Below, piece after piece: positions 43,804-53,964 of a stretch of DNA of 64,000 bases. Made by a program: the position numbers and the translations under genes. Origin of the DNA: Pomphorhynchus laevis (lineage: Eukaryota > Acanthocephala > Palaeacanthocephala > Echinorhynchida > Pomphorhynchidae); NCBI GenBank assembly GCA_012934845.2, contig WNNJ02003815.1, positions 62,001-126,000 on the forward strand. Reading direction: 5' to 3'. Below the pieces are notes generated by a model, which was not told where the DNA came from, searched no databases, and worked only from the letters and a program-made list of their open reading frames with translations. Each line of letters begins with the position of its first letter. Position 1 is the stretch's first letter.

Positions 43804-45266
43804 TTTTGTTTAAAAACTTAATGTAGGCATTTAAAAAATTGACTATTAATATGATAAGTCATCACATCATATTATTTAGACTCGATTTTTATTAAATCGA
43901 AATAAAATTGAAATGGGTGAAATTAAAAAATTTGAAATTTTCATACATCCGTTTTAAATCAGTCGAAAGATTTAAAATAAATCCTTATAATTGCTTATGA
44001 TTCAAATATTGTAGTTATAAATTTTGAACAATTATCTAAGCTAAGATAGCATGTTACAGTATATATCTTTAGGTCTTTGAATAAAAAGTTAAAAAAATGA
44101 AAGAAAGTATGCATTCTGAGTGATTTAAACCATTTCTAGCGAACCTGTTTCATATAGTCATAAATTTAATAAATATTATCTCTACGCAAAATAGGTTGTA
44201 ATTCTTTGCAACCTTAGCAATTAAATATGTATACCGTAAAGAAGCTTTAGATTACCCTCTAATTTTCGATATCTGACGTTATATTCGACGATAGGGAAGT
44301 TATTGACATTTGCCTTTTTAAGTACAAAAAGTTTAAATAGAACATGCTAATGTAAAAGCTTTTGAACGTTTATTTATCTGAAAGTCTTGGTTGTATAAAG
44401 GTATATTTACGGATTTAAGGTGACTATATCCATTAAATAAGTAAAATTGTGAAATTATTATTGACGCCATGTTCTGTTTTCTTGTTTAACTTAAAGGCGA
44501 TAAAGTAATAATTTTTTTTTGAGATTAGTCTGTGACATAAGCATAACATTATTATTTTAATGCTGGTATTTTTGATAATGTTCCGTCGCTATTCAAAAAT
44601 TTGAATTTTACTATTGCTTTACCCCAATCTTCATTACACGCGTATTAACGATACAATTAGTTCGACTTACAGAATAATGCAGATTGTAAAATAAATGATA
44701 CGAAATGAACTTACAAAAAATGAGTAAAGTATATTTTATTAAACATCAAGCAAATTTTTTAAAAATTGGAATGTAAGTATTTCAAATATAACATGATTAA
44801 CTGCTGCAAACAATCGAACTCTATTGCTTATTATATCATTTATTATTTATTATTAATCATTTTTATCATTTATTATTTTTTATAAATAAATAATTATTTA
44901 ATAAATAAGATAAATTATAATACAATTACGTTCATATTTTATTGAACCGTGTATAGTTGTAAATCATTACAATGTAACAATGTGTACGCAGAAACAATAA
45001 CAAAATAAAACCACTGTAATGAACATAAAGAGCACCCTAAGGTATAATGATCAACAATGTTACCTGGGAAAATTGAAGTAAGTTCTAGAATTATTCGTTC
45101 AATGATAATGTATTTATACAGATATTTTACATTCAACAAGCGCAATTTTTTGCTATTTTTTGTGACATTCCTGATCAGGCAAAAAATATTTTTTTATTAT
45201 TGAAATTACTTATTTTATTTTTGAGTAAATAAAAATCAAAATTTAAGATATTCATTTATTATACTT
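43804..45266. other. Non-coding spacer
   Basis: AT-rich, no gene or clear repeat. Confidence 0.4.
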
Positions 45267-47355
45267 GATTGCATTTGTGAGCTGAAATTTTTCCGACTGT
45301 GGCACGATATTATCCTCACAGGTATTGATCTTATTTTTGATACAGCAGGACGCTACTAATCAGTCTGGATGGGTCTCATCAGCTGCTGACCCAGACCTAC
45401 ATTTCACGTTTCGACCCTTATTATCTGCTTTCTCCGTACACTGGTGCTGATCGGATTTGAACTCGGGACGTCTGTATCGCGATTCAACGCTACATCCACT
45501 AGGCTGGCTGCTTCAGTGGTGTAGATATACATTTCTGTATATTACTTTTAGTAGGGGATCGTATTCTAACAATCTATTAGAAACCTACCCGATGTGTGTG
45601 ATCCGCTAGCCGGATCACCCGTTTTTCATGCTGCCACTTGCAATGATAGTTTTTAATTGTATTTGATTGCATCTGTGAGCTGAAATTTTTCCGATTGTGG
45701 CACGATATTATCCTCACAGGTATTGATCTTATTTTTGATACAGCAGGACGCTACTAATCAGTCTGGGTGGGTCTCATCAGCTGCTGACCCAGACCTACAT
45801 TTCACGTTTCGACCCTTATTATCTGCTTTCTACGTTGACTGATGCTGATCGGATTTGAACTCAGGACGTCTGAATCGTGATTCAACGCAACATCCACTAA
45901 GCTTGCTGCTCCGGTGGTGTAGATATACATTTCTGTATATTACTTTTGGTAGGGGATCGTATTCTAACGATCTATTAGAAACCTACCCGATGTGTGTGAT
46001 CCGCTAGCCGGATCACCCGTTTTTCATGCTGCCACTTGCAATGATAGTTTTTAATTGTATTTGATTGCATCTGTGAGCTGAAATTTTTCCGATTGTGGCA
46101 CGATATTATCCTCACAGGTATTGATCTTATTTTTGATACAGCAGGACGCTACTAATCAGTCTGGGTGGGTCTCATCAGCTGCTGACCCAGACCTACATTT
46201 CACGTTTCGACCCTTATTATCTGCTTTCTCCGTTGACTGATGCTGATCGGATTTGAACTCAGGACGTCTGAATCGTGATTCAACGCAACATCCACTAAGC
46301 TTGCTGCTCCGGTGGTGTAGATATACATTTCTGTATATTACTTTTGGTAGGGGATCGTATTCTAACGATCTATTAGAAACCTACCCGATGTGTGTGATCC
46401 GCTAGCCGGATCACCCGTTTTTCATGCTGCCACTTGCAATGATAGTTTTTAATTGTATTTGATTGCATCTGTGAGCTGAAATTTTTCCGATTGTGGCACG
46501 ATATTATCCTCACAGGTATTGATCTTATTTTTGATACAGCAGGACGCTACTAATCAGTCTGGGTGGGTCTCATCAGCTGCTGACCCAGACCTACATTTCA
46601 CGTTTCGACCCTTATTATCTGCTTTCTCCGTTGACTGATGCTGATCGGATTTGAACTCAGGACGTCTGTATCGTGATTCAACGCAACATCCACTAAGCTT
46701 GCTGCTCCGGTGGTGTAGATATACATTTCTGTATATTACTTTTGGTAGGGGATCGTATTCTAACGATCTATTAGAAACCTACCCGATGTGTGTGATCCGC
46801 TAGCCGGATCACCCGTTTTTCATGCTGCCACTTGCAATGATAGTTTTTAATTGTATTTGATTGCATCTGTGAGCTGAAATTTTTCCGATTGTGGCACGAT
46901 ATTATCCTCACAGGTATTGATCTTTTTTTGATACAGCAGGACGCTACTAATCAGTCTGGGTGGGTCTCATCAGCTGCTGACCCAGACCTACATTTCACGT
47001 TTCGACCCTTATTATCTGCTTTCTCCGTTGACTGATGCTGATCGGATTTGAACTCAGGACGTCTGTATCGTGATTCAACGCAACATCCACTAAGCTTGCT
47101 GCTCCGGTGGTGTAGATATACATTTCTGTATATTACTTTTGGTAGGGGATCGTATTCTAACGATCTATTAGAAACCTACCCGATGTGTGTGATCTGCTAG
47201 CCGGATCACCCGTTTTTCATGCTGCCACTTGCAATGATAGTTTTTAATTGTATTTGATTGCATCTGTGAGCTGAAATTTTTCCGATTGTGGCACGATATT
47301 ATCCTCACAGGTATTGATCTTATTTTTGATACAGCAGGACGCTACTAATCAGTCT
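45267..47355 (-). repeat. Tandem array of a 398-bp ribozyme-like, tRNA-like unit (5.25 copies)
   Basis: GATTGCATYTGTGAGCTG begins units at 45267, 45665, 46063, 46461, 46859 and 47256, giving periods of 398, 398, 398, 398 and 397. The last unit stops after about 100 bp at 47355. The first unit differs at a number of positions; units 2-5 are almost identical, which points to recent amplification or homogenisation. On the minus strand each unit has a tRNA-like stretch with A and B boxes, then GGGTC-GAAAC, 25 bases, and CTGATGA-GACCC. The last two motifs are the halves of a hammerhead core, with their stem II complementary. In unit 1 they lie at 45417-45408 and 45382-45371. Confidence 0.92.
45440..45515 (-). 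ncRNA. tRNA-like sequence with Pol III A and B boxes in array unit 1
   Basis: On the minus strand AGCCTAGTGGATGTAG (45506-45491) resembles an A box and D-arm, and GAGTTCAAATCC (45465-45454) resembles a B box and T-arm. They are spaced as in a tRNA, with a possible anticodon arm around GAATCGCGATAC. The acceptor stem is not convincing, so this is a tRNA-derived promoter as in SINEs, not a tRNA gene. The later units have lost some matches (AGCTTAGTGGATG, TGAGTTCAAATCC). Confidence 0.6.
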
Positions 47356-48261
47356 CATTTTAACTATCAAAATTTTACAATAAAGAAATTAAATTTATAA
47401 ATTAATTATATAATTAATAATTAGTGAATTATTAATAATAAATGAATTATTCAAGCTATAACTATAAAAGGCATTTCAAAATTTGATAAAATGTTGTGAC
47501 ACACAGCTTTGTGAGTGAAAGTCGCTTTCTTCAAATTAAATAATAATTTAATTAAATAAATTTAATTAATAATTAAATTACGAATTCAATAATTTGTTAA
47601 TTAATGCGATCGTTACAACTTTGATGAAACAGATAAAATGCTATAAAAGCATTTAATAACTTTGATGAAATGCTGTAATACAAAGCTTTTTGCTACGACA
47701 GGAAATTTGCAAATTATTTAAAAATTCAAATGGTGACCTTAAATTTTTAAACTTACAAAATCGTATTTATAAATAACAGGAACACATAATTTATTTATTT
47801 ATTAAATAAATAAAATATTAAAACAAAATATTTTTATTTAATAAAATTATCATAAACAAATTATGAATTTGTTTATTTATTTAAGAATTTATTTTGAATC
47901 TACCAAACTTTATCATTCGTTTCGTCAATCACCAAAAAATAACTTTAAATTAATTACTTCAAATTAATTGGATAAGATAAAATAAGAAAACTAATTGTTT
48001 AATTGTTAATTTTTATGGACAAATAAAATCTTTGAAATCTTAATACGCGGGAAAGAAGGGAGGAGATAAGAGATTCACATGAATTAAAATCTAGAGAATT
48101 TCTGAAGAGACGAATATATAGGGAGAAGAATATTTGAAGATCTAGTTTTATCAATATGTTTTTATAGTAAATAATAAATCTTATATTTAAGGAAATTATA
48201 TTTATTTCGGAAGACGAGATTCTTTAATATTTTTATATTTGGTCTGAAAGCGTATCTAACT
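47356..48261. other. AT-rich spacer
   Basis: No gene is seen. A/T runs and short internal repetitions of ATAAATTTAATT type. Confidence 0.4.
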
Positions 48262-48397
48262 TTCACATGTTGATTCAAAAGCTAATTTAATCATTGAATT
48301 ATATTCGTAAGTTTACTCTGAAAGTGAATAATTATGATACTTATTACAAAAAAGTATCTAATTATAGATAAAAACGGATAATATAATATTGATAATA
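48262..48397 (-). repeat. Inverted repeat pair, right copy
   Basis: Reverse complement of 42601-42754. The small internal hairpin insertion of the left copy is missing here. Confidence 0.85.
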
Positions 48398-49164
48398 TTA
48401 TAATATTAAAGGTTTTGAATTATGTAATAAAAAAGGCTTTGTTGATTGAAAGTAGAAATTAAACAAAATTGTATTATAATATATTGAAATATTAAATCTT
48501 TTATATTTGAAGTTATATCAAACTTGATATTTGGAATAATAATTATAATATTTATAATATAAATATTATAAATATAAAGTATATAGTATTAATATTTATG
48601 ATATAATTATGAATTATATCATTATTTATTATTTATTATAATTATAATCATTATAATTATAATGCACTTACAATAATTCTACATTTATAATCATTATAAT
48701 AGAAAATAATAACAATAATAAGGATTTGATTAAAACACACAACCGATAACTAAACTAATCATAAACAAAAAAGAGACAAGGAACAAAAACAGTTAATCTA
48801 TGCCAAAACCACACTTAATCTTCATTAAGTCGTCCGCCAAACTTCACGCCCTCAGGTCCAGTGGGATCTGAGCCCTCCATCCAATCCAATACGCCATCCT
48901 CAGACTGAACCACCCAGGGTCTTTCACCCACCGAAGAATCCAATCGAGGGGAACTATGCTGGGTAAACTAGAGACGAGAAGCTTAAGAAACCTTAGCAAT
49001 TGCTCCGGGATACGTCCTCTAGAAAAGAAGACTAATCCTGATATAGCCCAAGTATCCCAAAGGCACACTTGGGTTTTCCCATTCAATGACAGATGCTGGG
49101 CCCGTTTCAGAGCCCACCTAGCTGTTTTCAGGATACGTATAAATCTATCCAGGTTAGCTTTCGC

Positions 49165-49920
49165 CTACAAGTTCACCGTAGCGGTGAACCCCAAGTATTT
49201 TACTCGACTCGTGAAGGTAAGGAGTGGTTGATTAGTCAAAATGGAGAAGAGTGCAGAGAGTGCTAATCTCTTAAGTTTTAGCTTTGTTGCAGGGACGCCA
49301 TGTAAGACTACCACCTGCGATTTGGCAGAGTTTAAAATAAGATTAGATCGACTTAACTGGTCTTTTAATATTAAAAAGAATCGGCTGATGTCCGTGACTA
49401 CGTCTTTGCACCTGCGTCCAGAGAACAGGGCTGTGGTGTTTAAAGAGTTTAATGGAAGCAAAAAGAAACAAGATAGGATAAAGAGGTGTTCCTTGGGGCA
49501 CACCTGTAATAGGGTAGAATTGACGCACATCTGGGTCGTCTTCATAAAAGAATCGCTTGGTGTACAGCAGTATTTCTCTACCCTGTTAACAATTCTCGCA
49601 GGCAACCCAAGGGACCTAAGAGAAGAGATAACAATGGGAATAAATATGCGGTCAAATGCAGCAGAAAAGTCAAGGAGAAAGGCAAAAGCAAGTTGATGAC
49701 TATTCTCCTGAAAGAACTGATGCACTTCACCTACAGCTGAATAAACAGAGCGACCTTTGACGAACCCATGGAAGCCTGGTTGGATTAGATTTCGCCTACT
49801 TAAGTAATCGAGGATTTTACGCGCAAGCGCTTTCTCGTAAATCGATACAAGGGTATTTTGAATCGAAATGGGCCGCAGGTCTTTAGGACAAGATACCGGA
49901 TTTTTCTTAGGAATAAACAC
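49165..49920 (-). pseudogene. LINE L-B copy 1 reverse transcriptase
   Basis: 251 codons. Motif 1 FIPKKN, motif 2 LRPISIQNTLVSIYEKALAR, then GFHGFVKGRSVYSA and motif A AFLLDFSAAFDRIFIP are intact. The region that should carry motif B (GVPQGTPLYP) is in another frame (49528-49343), and the motif C aspartates are not recognisable. The thumb VKYLGFTATV is present. It is a dead polymerase. Confidence 0.8.
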
Positions 49921-50460
49921 AGTCTACTAATGTTGATGCCAGCCGCATCAGAAGGGGTGGCTAGAAGCATTGTGACCGCCACTTATCTTCTTTGTTCGGC
50001 TGTCGAAAGCTGACAGACACGAGAAGAGAGTGGAGCGACGGATTTGGAGGTGTCCGGAAAAAGCCCCCAGGAGTTAAGAATATCTGTGACAGATAGATAT
50101 CTACTCCTATAGTCTCCCCCAGGCGGGATTAGTTGAGGTGATTGAGTTGCTCCATAATTATGTAGGGATAGTGACTCCTCCAGAACATTATCAAGACCTA
50201 TTTGACCAATTCAACCCAAGGCTCTATCCTTCCAACAGACAAACTTCTCCTTCTTGAATATCTTCCAGAATGAGGACTGGGCTGGATTAAGGGATGTAAT
50301 GCTTGCCCTATCCTTACCCAGTTGGAACTATATCTATAGCTCCAATATTCTTTCGAGGGAGCTTGTCTGGCAGAAGCAGATAGATTGGGAAGACGGAGCA
50401 TGTATGCTAAGGTCTTGAGTTTTGTCGGAGGGGACTGTAAATACGACTTTTGTAGCTAGT

Positions 50461-50877
50461 TTAAAGCATCGCGGTAGCTTGCCAAGAGAGGTAGGAATTA
50501 AATTTGGTTAGACTATCATTACCAATTCGAAGGAAACGTTGGATAGCTGTCTGAAAGAAAGCTACTCTGATAGGATCAAAGTGGAATCTCCTTCGAAGCA
50601 GTGTATCCTCTTCTATCCGCCGACGAATCAAGTCATGAGAAGTGGACAGATGTTGTCGCGACTGCCTTGTACAGTAAGGTTTCAACAACAACCTCTCGTG
50701 GATCAGTAATAAGTCGAGGAGTGAATTTGTTGATGTGCAATGAAAGGTGGGGCACGGTGGTTTACGAATAAGATAACCGTTTCTGGCTCTGCATAGTGCT
50801 GAATTAATCCAACGATCAGTCATGTCGTTGAAGTCACCAAGTACCATGTCATAACCGCTATCTATAATCCTATCCAA
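50461..50877 (-). pseudogene. LINE L-B copy 1 endonuclease, C-terminal half
   Basis: Contains YDMVLGDFNDMTDRWI, the GDFN block of APE-type LINE endonucleases, then PCPTFHCTSTNSLLDLLLI, the block with the catalytic serine/aspartate region before SDH. The SDH-like end reads TSHDL. The N-terminal half is upstream in other frames and hard to follow. Confidence 0.72.
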
Positions 50878-51689
50878 GAGGTCACGGTTCTTGTGAATCT
50901 CACCTGGACGGATGTAGGCATTGGCTAGACTGAGGCGTTTACCGTTCTTACAGAGTGATATAACTAAACAAGACTAGGCTGGGCAAGAATAGTTTAATAG
51001 GAGGAAAGATCTTAAGGAGCATTTAACTAGGGGTTACAAGACCTTGACATTAAGAGGAGTGAGGTGGAGTTATGCACGGAATATAGTGGTAACATATGTG
51101 CTTAGGGATGAATCGAGTAATGTCCTGGGTGAGACGGATAGACCGCGTCTTCTGAAGGACTATAAAATCTGCATCTCCACCGGATAGAAGCCTAAGGGCA
51201 GATGTACCTCCCGAATTTCACTGAAGAATGTTCAGTGAAAAAGACTCACGAGTACTCTGCATTGTATTAGGTTAGCTGGGTGGGATTGTCTAACCTATAC
51301 AGAGCCAGGGGTGAAAAGGTCGCTTTTCCCGCCACAGGTCCCCACTATGGACTGAACTTGCCCACGGGCAGTATCTTCATTTCCCTTCAGTGCCTGAGCT
51401 CTTTTAGATTTGATTAATTTACCAATATTCACTAGGGGGCACAGCGTGAGCTGAAACCCCCTCTTCTTAGATTCCTGAAGAACTATACCGAAAGCCGGTG
51501 GAGCTGAAAACAGCAATGCGAATTGGCTTGCGATCAGGACTTGTATTTCTTTGAGCGTGGCTTGTTTCGATGATTGCATCAGCTGTAGGATGTCACTATC
51601 TGTCATTCTGGACGCTGCCGCCACGAGAAGGGGGAGCAGGTTTACGTGGCGAGATATGTCTAGCAACAAAGGCTTTAAACGAAGAGCAT

Positions 51690-51880
51690 ATTCGGGCCCA
51701 AGCCAGATGTGCTCCCCCGCAATTGGAGCATTTGAGGGTGAAGGTACATTTTCCTCAGGTTGCAGTCTGACGAACTACAGAATCCACATGTTCTATAAGA
51801 CACGCATCCCGACTAACAATGCCTAATTTGTGGCACTTATTGCAGTGGGGGTAAGTTTGGTCATCAGAACTGGCGTGCTT
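51690..51880 (-). pseudogene. LINE L-B copy 1 ORF1 zinc knuckles
   Basis: The minus strand reads CNKCHKLGIVSRDAC, then HVDSVVRQTAT and CSNCGGAHLAWARIC. The second cluster is a good C-x2-C-x4-H-x5-C gag-like knuckle; the first has its histidine replaced. Paired knuckles like these occur in ORF1 of Jockey, I and R1 type LINEs and bind the element RNA. One frame break lies between them. Confidence 0.75.
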
Positions 51881-52544
51881 GAAGAGAATATTGAAGCCCA
51901 GGAAAGAGTTACATGAGGACAGTGCAAGAACTTCAGCATTATCCAGAGCGGAAGTAACTAATCCAACAGGGAGGGGAAATCCACTCCTCCCAATTACTGA
52001 ACGAAAATTAGAGACGTTGAATTTTTTCTTTAACGTCTTAATGTCTTCCTCGTCCGTGATAGGGGAATATTCGTTAACTTTAATGAAGCCAGTATAGGCA
52101 TAGACTTGATTGAGCCCATTTAGCCAAATTAGAAGCGAAGAAAGCCTCGTACTCTTTCATCAAACCAGGAGAGGCGAAGGATATCTGGATTTCACATTTG
52201 TAATATTTAATGAAGCTAAACATCACTCTGTTTTTGTAGTTGATTGTGAAAGTACGAAGAAATAAATTAAATAATTTGTCTTTCTAAAAGCTCATTAAAC
52301 TTGATTTGAATGAGGTTCTTAGCTTTTGGGATAGGTGGACGCTACCCTGAACCCCCTTCATTAGTAGGCACAAAAACATTACTAACCTGGAAGGAATCCG
52401 TAGAACAAACCTGCCTCACATCTGATACTAGAGTAATTTCCATCGAATTGTCAGCATTTTTAATGAATTTTCTCCAATCCTTTGATCGCTCCGTAAGTAT
52501 GTTTTGCACACTCACAATTTTTTATTACAAAAATTGTAATAGAA

Positions 52545-52615
52545 AACAATTACTGGAGCTGGATCAAACAAAGAAGGAAAATTTTATTTGATATTTCGCT
52601 AACCTCTGTTAGCAT
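52545..52615. repeat. MITE-family end
   Basis: TGGAGCTGGATCAAACAAAG followed by TTTGATATTTCGCTAACC matches the left terminal region of the 60.2-kb element. It lies next to the 52.69-kb MITE. Confidence 0.7.
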
Positions 52616-52685
52616 CGTCAGATGCTAATAAAAAAATTTAAACAAAATATAAATAGATCTGATATATAATTATTTACATCTAAAT

Positions 52686-53224
52686 AATTATTGGAGCTGG
52701 ATCAAATAATATTTGATATTTCTCTTCTGTTAGCATCTTCAGAAAATTACAATGTTTTTACAACAATGTAAGAATTTATTAAAGTAAAAAATGTTTTTTA
52801 AATGTACATGCTTATATAAAAATGTTTAAAACGATCGATGCCATTTGCTATGGGCACGTGCTGTTGTTGTTAGTGATAACCAGATGCTTTCACTGTTGTC
52901 TGAATTTTTGAAACGATTTTGGCAACTTTTGAAGGTACACAAAACGCAATGAAAGAAACAAAATAGAAAGAAAATTAGAAACAAAATAATAATTACCGTA
53001 ATATTTTCATTCAAAATAGATAATTTGAAAAAATTACAAAAATATAAAAATAATAATTAAAGTACTAGAAAAATTAAATATTTAATTTTTCTGGTTATCG
53101 CTAACAACAGCAGCACTGCCCATAGCAAATGGCGGTGATCGTTTTGAAATTTTTATAAGCATATACATTTTAAAAAACATTTTAATTTTATGAATATGCT
53201 AATAATTATCCAGCTCCAATAATT
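52686..53224. mobile_element. MITE-like element, 539 bp with long terminal inverted repeats
   Basis: The ends AATTATTGGAGCTGG and CCAGCTCCAATAATT are perfect complements. Inside, a second inverted block pairs 52785-52873 with 53092-53180 (GCCATTTGCTATGGGCA, TTGTTAGYGATAACCAG). No coding sequence for a transposase is present. The same ends occur at 30.7, 52.5 and 60.2 kb. Confidence 0.8.
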
Positions 53225-53964
53225 ATGTATCAATGATGGATCAGTATCAACTATTTAATAATAAAAAACGGCGATGGCTTTTGGCAAATATTCTTTCCAG
53301 GCTGCGTACGAAAGAACTGAATTACGTTGTATACCCAAATATGTATTGCTTAAAATAACACATAAAGCAGAAAACAACATAAAGAAATTAAATTTGTTGA
53401 AATAAAATAAATTAAAAATATATAATAAATTAATCATAAACCCATTATTAATTATATTAATAATAAATTTAATGCTTAAAGGTAGTTTTGATACCAGATA
53501 TATAAAAATTTATGAAATATTAGAATACTGAATTGAATCATTGTTTAATTTATTATTTAATTTGCAAAATACATTATTATGTTTTATCGATTACAGGTAT
53601 AAAAAGATTGTTTTTTATAATTTATTTTCAATAAATAAATATATAAATATTATCCAATATTTATTCAATTAATAAATATTGAATAATATTGAAAATATTC
53701 AATATTTTGAATAATTATAGTTATCGTAAATTTTAAAAAATAATTTTGAATTTTCATGCTTTGTTATTTTTATCGTCGAATATAAAATAAATATAAAATA
53801 AATATAAAATTTATTAACATTTAAACTTACATTTTGAAATTTCAAAATCGTAAAGAGATTTCAGAGGTATCAGAAATTCATTAACTTACAACAAATTATA
53901 AAAATGACATCGAAATGTAATCACATTATTGAACAATGACTGTTTTCAAAGTAATTTATGTTTA
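53225..53964. other. AT-rich flank 3' of the calpain gene
   Basis: No gene is seen. Very AT-rich around 53600-53720. Confidence 0.4.

Larger units (their letters stand above)
48840..52290 (-). mobile_element. LINE L-B copy 1 (R1/Jockey-like), near full length
   Basis: Down the minus strand: ORF1 N-terminal domain (about 52240-51900), zinc knuckles (about 51880-51690), linker, ORF2 endonuclease (about 51000-50460), linker (50401-50198), reverse transcriptase (49920-49165) and a C-terminal segment with MNGKTQVCLWDTW and IPLDLRA ending at 48844. The order of a two-ORF LINE is complete, but each part is in a different frame. GC content (about 45%) stands out against the AT-rich flanks. The same family gives L-B2 at 15.9-18.0 kb. 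Confidence 0.85.

Noticed and set aside
45371-45417. A complete, conventional hammerhead ribozyme in each array unit
   Set aside because: Stems I and III with an NUH cleavage site could not be placed convincingly between the two core strands, so only a core-like, permuted motif is claimed.
45440-45515. A genuine tRNA gene
   Set aside because: A and B boxes are present but there is no convincing acceptor stem, and the sequence is part of a tandem repeat.
52310-52591. Plus-strand frame of 93 codons
   Set aside because: It lies opposite the 5' end of LINE L-B1 and has no recognisable features, so it is an antisense shadow.
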